Below are positions 12,434 to 19,161 of a DNA stretch of 19,161 bases, in pieces. The position numbers and the translations under genes are program-made. This stretch comes from Methanobacteriota archaeon (GTDB lineage Archaea > Thermoplasmatota > Thermoplasmata > Methanomassiliicoccales > Methanomethylophilaceae), in NCBI GenBank assembly GCA_012719315.1, contig JAAYAP010000004.1, positions 1-19,161 of the forward strand, read 5' to 3'. Each line of letters starts with the position of its first letter. Positions within the stretch are counted from its first letter, which is position 1. Under the pieces are notes generated by a model. It saw nothing but the letters and a program-made list of their open reading frames with translations, ran no database searches and was not told where the DNA came from.

Positions 12434-15237
12434 TGCGCGGCATAACCAAGAGGATCGGATCGATCAAGTTCTCCTGCATCTCCCCCGAGGAGATCAGGAA
12501 GATGTCCGCCGCCAAGATCATCACCGCGGACACGTACGACGACGAGGGCTACCCCATCGACATGGGGCTGATGGACCCCCACATGGGGGTCATCGAGCCC
12601 GGATTGCGTTGCAAGACCTGCGGCTGCAAGGTCGACGAGTGCCCGGGTCACTTCGGCCACATCGACCTGGCGATGCCGGTCATCCATGTAGGCTTCATCA
12701 AGGACATCAAGACGATGCTCGAGAGCACCTGCCGCTCCTGCGGGAGGATCATGCTCTCGCCCGAGCAGATCGAGGAACGCATGCGGGACATGGACGAGAT
12801 GAAGGACCTCGGCGGCGGCACCATCGAGGTCAAGAACTTCTCCAAGGTCACCGCCAAGGACGCATCCGCCAAGGGCGTATGCCCCTACTGCGGCGCCGAG
12901 CAGATCAAGATCAAACTGGACAAGCCGACCACGTTCAGGGAGGTGGACGACAACTACAAGCTCACCCCCAAGGAGGTCCGCGAGAGGCTGGAGAGGATCC
13001 CCGACGAGGACCTGAAGACGCTGGGGATGGACCCCGCGACCTGCAGGCCCGAGTGGATGGTCCTCACGGCGCTGGCGGTGCCGCCGGTGACGGTCAGGCC
13101 CTCGATCACGCTGGATTCGGGCGACCGCTCCGAGGACGACCTGACCCACAAGCTGGTGGACGTCCTGAGGATCAACCAGAGGCTGAGGGAGAACCGCGAT
13201 GCGGGAGCGCCGCAGCTGATCGTCGAGGACCTGTGGGAGCTGTTGCAGTACCATGTGACCACGTACTTCGACAACCAGACCTCGGGCATCCCCCCGGCCA
13301 GGCACAGGTCCGGGCGCCCCCTGAAGACGCTGACGCAGCGGCTCAAGGGCAAGGAGGGGAGGTTCAGGTCCAACCTGTCCGGTAAACGCGTGAATTTCTC
13401 GGCGCGTACGGTGATCTCCCCCGACCCGCTGCTGTCGATCAACGACGTCGGCATACCGGTGCGGGCGGCGAGGGAGCTGACCGTGCCCGTCCACGTCAAC
13501 GAGCACAACATCGAGAGGATCAGGGAGATGATAAGACGCGGGCCCGAGCCCGGCGACGAGCTCCCGTACGAACCCGGCGTCAACTACGTCATCAGGTCCG
13601 ACGGCAGGAGGATCAGGGTGACGGACAGGAACGCCGAGGAGGTGGCCGAGAACATCGAGATCGATTACGCGGTCGAGAGGCAGCTGATGGACGGCGACGT
13701 CGTCCTGTTCAACAGGCAGCCCTCGCTGCACAGGATGTCGATGATGGCGCACCGCGTCAAGATCATGGACGGACGCACGTTCAGGTTCAACCTCTGCGTG
13801 TGCCCGCCGTACAACGCCGACTTCGACGGCGACGAGATGAACCTCCATGTCCTGCAGAGCGACGAGGCCCGCGCCGAGGCGCGCATACTGATGCAGGTGC
13901 AGGAGAACATCCTCTCGCCGAGATACGGCGGACCGATCATCGGAGGCATCCACGACCACATCACGGGCGCCTACTTCCTGACGCACGACAACCCGCGCTT
14001 CGACATGGCCCAGGCGATGGACATCCTCTCCAAGCTGAAGGGGGTGCCGGTGCCGGAGCCGCTGACGGACGAGGACGGCAACGCCTACTGGTCCGGCAAA
14101 CAGCTGTTCTCCACCGTCCTGCCGGATGATTTCCGCACGACCTTCAAAGCCAACATCTGCCAGAACTGCAAGGCCGGCTGCAAGAAGGAGGACTGCGAGA
14201 ACGACGCCTACGTCAAGATCCGCGACGGCGAGCTGCTGTGCGGCACAATCGACACGAAGGCGATCGGCAACAGCAAGGGCAAGATCATCGACCGCATCGC
14301 CCGCGACTACGGCGCGGACCGGGCCTCCGTCTTCATCGATCAGATGACCAGGCTGGCCCTGGGCGCGCTCATGAACCACGGGTTCAGCACCGGCATCGGC
14401 GACGAGGACATCCCCGACGAGGCGGCGCTGCAGATCGTCAACTACAACCAGGAATGCATCGACAAGGTGTCCGACATGGTCGAATCCTATTGGAACGGCA
14501 CGCTCGAGCAGATGCCGGGGCGCTCCCTGAGGGAGACGCTCGAAGTGGGGATCATGAAGACCCTCAGCGATGCCCGTGACGAAGCCGGTCGCATCGCCGG
14601 CAAGCACCTGGGCATGGCCAACCCCGCGGTCATCATGGCCCGGACCGGCGCCCGCGGCTCGATGCTGAACCTGTCGCAGATGGCAGGTTGCGTCGGCCAG
14701 CAGGCCGTCCGCGGCGAGCGGCTGTCCAGAGGTTACTGGAACCGGACCCTCCCCCATTTCGAGAAAGGCGACCTGGGCGCATACGCCAGAGGGTTCTGCT
14801 CCAACTCGTACAAGGACGGGCTCGACCCCACCGAGTTCTTCTTCCACGCCATGGGCGGCAGGGAAGGTCTCGTCGATACGGCGGTCAGGACATCGAGGTC
14901 GGGTTACATGCAGAGACGGCTGGTCTCCGCGCTCGAGGACCTCAAGCTCGCCGCCGACGGCACGGTGAGGAACACGATCGGCACGGTCGTGCAGTTCAGG
15001 TACGGAGAGGACGGAGCCGATCCTGCGAGGACCGTCAGAGGCAAGGCGATCGACCTCGAGGACCTCTTCGCCGAGGTGCTCGGCGACGACGCGGACGAAC
15101 TGCTCCAGCATATCGAGTACCGCGACATCGGCGACAACTACGGACTCAAGGAGAAGGACGAGATGGAGTACACCGAGGAGGAGGACAACGAGGAGTTCGA
15201 GGACTTCGACGTCGATTACGACGGAGGAGGTGAGTGA
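12430..15237 (+). CDS. rpoA1: DNA-directed RNA polymerase subunit A' (Rpo1N)
   Basis: This 935-residue N-terminal part of the largest subunit carries the catalytic NADFDGDEMNLHV motif (Asp residues within 462-470) that holds the active-site magnesium. Zinc ligands occur at C61-x2-C64, C71 with H74 (CPGHFGH) and at C101-x2-C104 with a later CPYC. A cysteine-rich insert CQNCKAGCKKEDC precedes the conserved GELLCGTIDTKAIG. The clamp region VNFSARTVISPDP and the funnel/bridge region GARGSMLNLSQMAGCVGQQA are intact. The protein ends in an unusually acidic tail rich in Glu/Asp (last ~25 residues). The start overlaps the rpoB stop. A second ATG directly follows at 12433. The stop is 3 nt before rpoA2. 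Confidence 0.97.
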   Translation: MMRGITKRIGSIKFSCISPEEIRKMSAAKIITADTYDDEGYPIDMGLMDPHMGVIEPGLRCKTCGCKVDECPGHFGHIDLAMPVIHVGFIKDIKTMLESTCRSCGRIMLSPEQIEERMRDMDEMKDLGGGTIEVKNFSKVTAKDASAKGVCPYCGAEQIKIKLDKPTTFREVDDNYKLTPKEVRERLERIPDEDLKTLGMDPATCRPEWMVLTALAVPPVTVRPSITLDSGDRSEDDLTHKLVDVLRINQRLRENRDAGAPQLIVEDLWELLQYHVTTYFDNQTSGIPPARHRSGRPLKTLTQRLKGKEGRFRSNLSGKRVNFSARTVISPDPLLSINDVGIPVRAARELTVPVHVNEHNIERIREMIRRGPEPGDELPYEPGVNYVIRSDGRRIRVTDRNAEEVAENIEIDYAVERQLMDGDVVLFNRQPSLHRMSMMAHRVKIMDGRTFRFNLCVCPPYNADFDGDEMNLHVLQSDEARAEARILMQVQENILSPRYGGPIIGGIHDHITGAYFLTHDNPRFDMAQAMDILSKLKGVPVPEPLTDEDGNAYWSGKQLFSTVLPDDFRTTFKANICQNCKAGCKKEDCENDAYVKIRDGELLCGTIDTKAIGNSKGKIIDRIARDYGADRASVFIDQMTRLALGALMNHGFSTGIGDEDIPDEAALQIVNYNQECIDKVSDMVESYWNGTLEQMPGRSLRETLEVGIMKTLSDARDEAGRIAGKHLGMANPAVIMARTGARGSMLNLSQMAGCVGQQAVRGERLSRGYWNRTLPHFEKGDLGAYARGFCSNSYKDGLDPTEFFFHAMGGREGLVDTAVRTSRSGYMQRRLVSALEDLKLAADGTVRNTIGTVVQFRYGEDGADPARTVRGKAIDLEDLFAEVLGDDADELLQHIEYRDIGDNYGLKEKDEMEYTEEEDNEEFEDFDVDYDGGGE
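15226..15233 (+). promoter_or_regulatory. Strong Shine-Dalgarno site of rpoA2
   Basis: GGAGGTGA within the last codons of rpoA1 is a full match to the archaeal anti-Shine-Dalgarno and lies 7 nt before ATG 15241. It supports that start and therefore the N-terminal extension of A''. It is the strongest ribosome-binding site noticed in this window and may ensure equal A' and A'' synthesis. Confidence 0.8.
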
Positions 15238-15240
15238 TCG

Positions 15241-16686
15241 ATGGCCAGGAAAGACACGCTCAACGCATTGATCAACAGGGACATCAGCGAGGAGGTCTCC
15301 AACCTCCTCCTGACCAAATACAACACGCTGGGCGCGATCGGCGCAGCCTCCCCCGAGGACCTGGTGGAACTGGGTCTGACGGAGGAGGAGGCGGCATCCG
15401 TGCTGGACAAGGTGGGCAAGAGGCTGACGCGCAAGCCGGCGGCCCGCACCAAGGCCAAGGAGGCGCCCGCGGCGAAACCCGTCGGGGACATGGAGGAGGT
15501 CTACCACCGCCGCGTGATGAGCGACACCGAGGTGGAGCTGGCGGCGTACGCCGAGACGTACGCCCACCCTCTGCCGCCGAAGATCGTGCACGACATCGCC
15601 AACGCCGTGGGCGACACGGACCTGGGCGAGGACAAGCGCAGGGAGCTCATCGAGGTGGCGCAGAGGATGTACGAATCGCACCTCATGGATCAGAACGAAT
15701 CCGCGGGCGTGATGGCGGCCCACTCCATCGGCGAGCCCGGCACGCAGATGAACATGCGTACCTTCCACTACGCCGGCGTGGCCAACATCAACGTCACCCA
15801 GGGGCTTCCCAGGCTGATCGAGATCGTCGACGCGAGACGCGTGCCCAGCACACCGTCCATGGACATCCCGCTGAAGGGCATCGCCGCCGAGGACGAGAGC
15901 GTGGCGCGCCACGTGTCCTCGGAGATCGAGATGACGACGCTGCTGGACATCGCGGCGGTCGAGACCGACCTCACCAACATGAGGCTGGTCATCATCCCCG
16001 ACGCGCGCAAGATGGAATCCCGCGGCATCGCCGCCGAGGACATCGTCGACAGGCTCAACAAGGTCAGGGCGGTCCGCGGCATGGTGTCGATGGAGGGATT
16101 CGACATCGTCGTCACCGCCGACGAGCCGTCCTTCAGGAAGCTCCAGACGATGTACGACGCGATTAAAGGCGCCAAGATCAAAGGCATCGACGGGATCGCG
16201 AGAGCGGTGCTGTCGCACGCCAGCGGCGAATGGATGATCGTCACCGAAGGGAGCAATCTGAAAGAGGTCCTGAAGACGGAAGGCGTCGACGCCGAGAACG
16301 TCATGACCAACAGCATCCAGGAGGTGGCCGACGTCCTCGGCATCGAGGCGGCGAGGAACTCGATCATCCGCGAGGCCATGGAGACGCTGGGAGAGGCCGG
16401 GCTCGACGTGGACATCAGGCACATCATGCTGGTGGCCGACCTGATGACCAACGACGGTTTCGTCAAGGCCATCGGCAGGCACGGGGTCTCCGGCAAGAAA
16501 TCGTCCGTGCTCGCGAGAGCGGCCTTCGAGATCACGGCGGCCCATCTGCTGCACGCGGCGATGGTGGGCGAGGTCGACCGTCTCGAAGGAGTGACGGAGA
16601 ACATAATCGTAGGTCAGCCGGTGACCTTGGGGACCGGCGCAGTCAATCTGGTTTACACACCCGTGAGAAAGGGGGAAGATGAATGA
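15241..16686 (+). CDS. rpoA2: DNA-directed RNA polymerase subunit A'' (Rpo1C) with N-terminal HhH domain
   Basis: This is the 481-residue C-terminal part of the largest subunit. The core (from about residue 86) contains the trigger-loop/bridge signature ESAGVMAAHSIGEPGTQMNM and RTFHYAGVANINVTQGLPRL, the jaw region, and the closing GRHGVSGKKSSVLARAAFEI segment. The first ~62 residues are extra relative to a typical ~390-400 residue A''. They read as a Rad51-N-like helix-hairpin-helix (ISEEVSNLLLTKYNTLGAIG, then ASPEDLVELGLTEEEAASVL), joined by a Lys/Ala/Pro-rich linker (63-85). ATG 15241 is supported by a perfect Shine-Dalgarno, so the extension is real. The stop overlaps the rpl30e start (ATGA). 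Confidence 0.97.
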   Translation: MARKDTLNALINRDISEEVSNLLLTKYNTLGAIGAASPEDLVELGLTEEEAASVLDKVGKRLTRKPAARTKAKEAPAAKPVGDMEEVYHRRVMSDTEVELAAYAETYAHPLPPKIVHDIANAVGDTDLGEDKRRELIEVAQRMYESHLMDQNESAGVMAAHSIGEPGTQMNMRTFHYAGVANINVTQGLPRLIEIVDARRVPSTPSMDIPLKGIAAEDESVARHVSSEIEMTTLLDIAAVETDLTNMRLVIIPDARKMESRGIAAEDIVDRLNKVRAVRGMVSMEGFDIVVTADEPSFRKLQTMYDAIKGAKIKGIDGIARAVLSHASGEWMIVTEGSNLKEVLKTEGVDAENVMTNSIQEVADVLGIEAARNSIIREAMETLGEAGLDVDIRHIMLVADLMTNDGFVKAIGRHGVSGKKSSVLARAAFEITAAHLLHAAMVGEVDRLEGVTENIIVGQPVTLGTGAVNLVYTPVRKGEDE

Positions 16687-16970
16687 GCGAAGAGAGAATA
16701 GACATAAGCAGAGCATTGAAAGCAGCCATAACGACCGGTAAGGTGGAGTTCGGCGTGGATCAGACGGAGAAAGCGGTCAAAGAGGGCCGGGCCCAGATGA
16801 TCATCCTCGCCGATAACTGCCCCAGCGAGGCATTGAAGGAGAAGACCGACGTGAAGACGCACGTGTACGGAGGCAACAACATGGAGTTGGGTGCACTTTG
16901 CGGTAAGCCGTTCTCGGTCTCGGCCCTGGCGGTCATCGACAAGGGCACTTCCAACATCCTGACGTTGTGA
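16683..16970 (+). CDS. rpl30e: 50S ribosomal protein L30e
   Basis: This is a 95-residue ribosomal protein of the L7Ae/L30e RNA-binding fold. Recognisable stretches are ISRALKAAITTGKVEFGVDQ, TEKAVKEGRAQMIILADNCP and CGKPFSVSALAVIDKG, the family pattern. It binds 23S rRNA in the large subunit. The start overlaps the rpoA2 stop by four nt (ATGA), and its own end overlaps or abuts the NusA-like gene, the conserved euryarchaeal arrangement in which a ribosomal protein follows rpoA2. Confidence 0.96.
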   Translation: MSEERIDISRALKAAITTGKVEFGVDQTEKAVKEGRAQMIILADNCPSEALKEKTDVKTHVYGGNNMELGALCGKPFSVSALAVIDKGTSNILTL

Positions 16971-16975
16971 GAACC

Positions 16976-17404
16976 ATGGCAGCGGATATCGTACTAACCG
17001 AGGACACGCTCCGTTACATCGCGCTCTTCGAATCGATCACCAAGGCGAACGCCATCGATTGCATGGACGCGGAGGACAAACTCGTGTTCGTCGTCGAGAA
17101 AGGGCAGGGCAACATCGCCGTCGGCAAGAAGGGCGAGCACGTGATCAAGCTCAAGGACAAGACCGGGAAGAACATCCAGGTCGTGGAATACTCCGAGGAT
17201 CCCGAGCAGTTCGTGATGAACGTCTTCCACATATACAATCCTCAGAAAGTCGTTATCGAGCAACGCGGGAACATCACGCACGCCACCATCACGGTCGATC
17301 CGAAGCTCAAAGGGCGCGCGATCGGCAAGGCCGGTAAGAACCTCCGCATCGCCAGGGACATCGTGAACAGGCATCAGGAGATCCAGAGCCTCAGCGTCGA
17401 CTGA
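16976..17404 (+). CDS. nusA: NusA-like KH-domain transcription factor
   Basis: This 142-residue archaeal NusA homologue is made only of two KH domains and lacks the N-terminal polymerase-binding and S1 domains of bacterial NusA. The KH loops are GKKGEHV (residues ~50-56) and GKAGKNLRIA (~120-129). The start matches the family pattern (LTEDTLRYIALFE close to the N-terminus). It is thought to bind RNA and act in transcription termination or elongation, an inference from bacterial NusA. ATG 16976 has GTGA 5 nt upstream. A GTG at 16967 overlapping the L30e stop would add three residues. It is the last gene of the operon, followed by a hairpin at 17412-17437 and a convergent gene. Confidence 0.93.
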   Translation: MAADIVLTEDTLRYIALFESITKANAIDCMDAEDKLVFVVEKGQGNIAVGKKGEHVIKLKDKTGKNIQVVEYSEDPEQFVMNVFHIYNPQKVVIEQRGNITHATITVDPKLKGRAIGKAGKNLRIARDIVNRHQEIQSLSVD

Positions 17405-17411
17405 AGGCGCA

Positions 17412-17437
17412 CCGGCCCGTCATCCGTGACCGGCCGG
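17412..17437. terminator. Hairpin between convergent nusA-like and radical SAM genes
   Basis: CCGGCC (17412-17417) pairs with GGCCGG (17432-17437). After one C-C mismatch the stem continues as GTCA/TGAC with a TCCG tetraloop. It lies in the 56-nt gap between two convergent stops, so it can fold in both transcripts. No strong T-run follows, and archaeal termination mainly relies on T-runs, so its role as a terminator is uncertain; it may protect 3' ends. Confidence 0.4.
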
Positions 17438-17460
17438 ATCGTCGAAACGCTTTAACCATA

Positions 17461-18552
17461 TCACTTTTCCGCGGTTCCCGGCGGCCGCCGGCCGACCGGG
17501 ACCCGTTCGACCTCGAGGCGGTCGGCCGAGGCGTACTCCTCGGACAGATAGCACTCGAAGGGCAGGTCGTCGGCCAGATCCTCCAGTATCCAGGGGGCGA
17601 TCTCCACGCGCCCGGCCCCTACGCGGGCATGCATCAGCCTGGAAGGCACGTCATGCTCCTCTGCGAGCATCCTGATCGCGGCCTGCGGGTCGTCGGCGAG
17701 TATCACGCCTCTGATGAGCGTCCCGTCCTCGGTGACCACGTCGTACGCCTCGGCGATCCGGCGGGCGCGGCGCACCAGGCGTTTCCGGAGCTGCACCCCG
17801 TCCTTGAACGCCGACGAGCAGAAATGCACGGGCGCCTTCCGATTGGCGGCCATCACCCCGAGCGCCAGCTCCTCCGATCCCGAGACCGAGGATGACAGCT
17901 CGCCCTTCATCAGGTACCCCTGCCTCTCCATCATGTCCCAGTTGCCCTCGGAGAACTCCAGCTCGTTGATGTTGACGAAGGCGACGCCCGCGCCCACGGA
18001 ATGCTTCACCAGGGCATCGAGCGCGGATCCCAGGCCGGGTATCGCCGGCACCTCGATGCCCACCGTCAGCCCCGGGATGGCGACGACCTCGGCCAGACGG
18101 GTCTCGTCCATCCTCTCCCACATATCCGGGTGCGGGTGGAACCTGATCTCGTCCAACCCCGCTTCTCTGAGGATCGCGGCCTTCTCGGGATCGATCTCCG
18201 ATGTGTACAGGTGTATGTGGTGGCGCTTCCCGAACCTCTGCTTCAGGAGCGAGACGGCTGCGACCGTGCGCTCCATCACCGACAGCGGGTCGCCTCCGGT
18301 GATCCCGGTCCCCGTGGCATCCATGGCCTCGGCCTCGGCGACGATCTCCTCGAGGCAGGAGACCATGCGTTCGTTGGCGTAGATGACGTCTTTGCCCTTC
18401 TTCTCGGCGGACAGGGGGCAATAGAAGCAGCCGGTCGAGCATCTGCCGGTGATCAACAGGACCATCTTGGAGCCTTCCATGCAGTGCTTGCACCCTTCCG
18501 CCAGCTTCCGGCCGTTGACCGCCGATCCATATCCGAACCTCTTGATGGCCAT
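17461..18552 (-). CDS. Radical SAM protein, COG2108 type, unknown substrate
   Basis: This protein is about 363 residues, related to the pyruvate formate-lyase activating enzyme group. From ATG 18552 the radical SAM cluster is C38-x3-C42-x2-C45 (CSTGCFYC), preceded by a cysteine pair C21-x2-C24 (CKHC). The TGITGGDPL motif, typical of AdoMet binding, and HIHLYTSEIDPEKAAILREA of the barrel follow. The family is widespread in archaea and its reaction is not known to me. The start is set at 18552 (MAIKRFGYGSAVNG) because related proteins begin here and it lies about 28 nt from a TATA element shared with pyrF. GTG 18570 and ATG 18564 would add six or four residues. It is convergent with the nusA-like gene and divergent from pyrF. 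Confidence 0.85.
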   Translation of the reverse strand: MAIKRFGYGSAVNGRKLAEGCKHCMEGSKMVLLITGRCSTGCFYCPLSAEKKGKDVIYANERMVSCLEEIVAEAEAMDATGTGITGGDPLSVMERTVAAVSLLKQRFGKRHHIHLYTSEIDPEKAAILREAGLDEIRFHPHPDMWERMDETRLAEVVAIPGLTVGIEVPAIPGLGSALDALVKHSVGAGVAFVNINELEFSEGNWDMMERQGYLMKGELSSSVSGSEELALGVMAANRKAPVHFCSSAFKDGVQLRKRLVRRARRIAEAYDVVTEDGTLIRGVILADDPQAAIRMLAEEHDVPSRLMHARVGAGRVEIAPWILEDLADDLPFECYLSEEYASADRLEVERVPVGRRPPGTAEK

Positions 18553-18571
18553 CGCCTCGGTCATGGGCACG

Positions 18572-18587
18572 ATGATTTAATAATCAT
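18572..18587. promoter_or_regulatory. Bidirectional AT-palindrome promoter for radical SAM gene and pyrF
   Basis: ATGATT (18572-18577) and AATCAT (18582-18587) flank TAAT, giving a TATA-like core (TTTAATAAT on the plus strand, ATTATTAAAT on the minus). The centre is 28.5 nt from pyrF ATG 18608 and 27.5 nt from ATG 18552 of the radical SAM gene. No ribosome-binding site precedes either start, consistent with leaderless transcripts. Same geometry as the promoter at 1804-1826. Confidence 0.65.
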
Positions 18588-18607
18588 TGGAGCCGCTTGC
18601 TCAGGGC

Positions 18608-19161
18608 ATGAGGAAGGAAACGCGGCTGGTCCTCGCGTTGGACGAGACGGACGGCGCCAAGGCGTTGGACCTGGCGGAGGCGGTGTCGGAGCACATAGAC
18701 GCGGTCAAGATAAACTGGCCGCTGGTGCTCTCGGCAGGACCGGACATGATCGACCGTTTGGCGGAGAAGACCGACGTGATCTGCGATTTCAAGGTGGCCG
18801 ACATACCCAACACCGTGCGTCTGATCGTCGGGAACGCGGTGGACAGAGGCGCTTCGGCAGTCATCGTCCATGCGTTCACCGGGGAGGATTCCCTGACCGA
18901 GGCGGTCGAGACCGCCGGCGGCAGGGCCGAGATCTACGCCGTGACCGAGATGAGCCATCCCGGGGGGACGGCGTTCACCGCACCCCACGCCGAGGAGATG
19001 GCCCGCATGGGGGTCAGGTGCGGAGTCGCGGGATTCATCGCGCCGGCCACGCGTCCCGAGAGGATCAAGGCGATCCGCGCCATAGCCGGGGACAGGAGGA
19101 TCCTCTCGCCGGGGGTCGGAGCGCAGGGCGGTTCGGCCGCCGCCGCTCTGAAAGCCGGTGC
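18608..19161 (+). CDS. pyrF: Orotidine 5'-phosphate decarboxylase (3' end beyond window)
   Basis: The first 184 complete codons are visible and the frame is open to the window end. The protein converts OMP to UMP, the last step of pyrimidine synthesis. Family motifs are LVLALDETD near the N-terminus, VKINWPLVL, the catalytic DFKVADIPNT (residues ~60-69, Asp-x-Lys-x-x-Asp) and the phosphate-binding SPGVGAQGG loop near residue 170-178. A typical archaeal enzyme is ~210-230 residues, so perhaps 30-40 residues are missing. ATG 18608 follows the TATA-like element by about 30 nt with no Shine-Dalgarno. It diverges from the radical SAM gene. Confidence 0.95.
   Translation, partial: MRKETRLVLALDETDGAKALDLAEAVSEHIDAVKINWPLVLSAGPDMIDRLAEKTDVICDFKVADIPNTVRLIVGNAVDRGASAVIVHAFTGEDSLTEAVETAGGRAEIYAVTEMSHPGGTAFTAPHAEEMARMGVRCGVAGFIAPATRPERIKAIRAIAGDRRILSPGVGAQGGSAAAALKAG

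Noticed and set aside
12412..16716. Very long open frame on the minus strand opposite rpoA1 and rpoA2 (over 1400 codons)
   Set aside because: It is the mirror of GC-rich codon usage in the two polymerase genes. Its product is rich in His, Val, Asp, Arg and Gly with no domain pattern, while the opposite strand encodes fully conserved proteins.
1..19161. CRISPR array, insertion sequence, prophage or defence island
   Set aside because: No regularly spaced direct repeats, no transposase, integrase or phage genes and no terminal repeats were seen; gene content is core archaeal.

Overview
The window is a gene-dense, GC-rich piece of an archaeal chromosome. Archaeal markers are the RNA polymerase cluster (H, one-piece B, split A'/A'', L30e, a NusA-like KH protein), aTrm56, archaeal Elp3, a two-ring Cdc48 ATPase, small PRC-barrel proteins, TATA-type promoters about 25-30 nt from start codons (leaderless genes), and a tRNA without encoded CCA. 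The undivided B subunit, the helix-hairpin-helix extension on A'', and a thioredoxin reductase without an obvious NADPH motif fit Thermoplasmata, and high GC suggests a Methanomassiliicoccales-like lineage. The lineage is an inference; archaeon is certain.

Layout. 1-1540 (+): a winged-helix-like regulator, aTrm56 (tRNA C56 2'-O-methylation) and an HD-domain protein, tightly packed. 1500-1787 (-): a small PRC-barrel protein (CdpB1-like). 1843-3559 (+): thioredoxin, thioredoxin reductase and an HTH regulator in one operon. The PRC and thioredoxin genes diverge from one palindromic TATA element. 3693-5692 (+): a winged-helix regulator translationally coupled to Elp3. 5676-8108 (-): cdc48 followed by a second small PRC-barrel gene (CdpB2-like). 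8109-8364: structured, non-coding looking spacer. 8365-8438 (+): tRNA-Lys(UUU). 8558-17404 (+): rpoH-rpoB-rpoA1-rpoA2-rpl30e-nusA-like, with 4-nt overlaps or gaps of a few nt. 17461-18552 (-): COG2108-type radical SAM protein. 18608-end (+): pyrF, cut by the window edge and divergent from the radical SAM gene.

Most of the window is housekeeping: transcription machinery, tRNA modification, thiol redox, pyrimidine synthesis. I saw no mobile element, CRISPR array, phage gene or defence system. The most unusual points are: two divergent promoters with the same architecture (55-nt spacer, AT palindrome in the centre, both genes probably leaderless); a Cdc48 whose first ATPase ring has lost key catalytic and pore residues and which sits in an operon with a PRC-barrel protein; two PRC-barrel genes resembling the CdpB pair of archaeal cell division; a thioredoxin reductase probably not using NADPH; a Cys4 insertion in RpoB; and palindromes just downstream of several TATA boxes.
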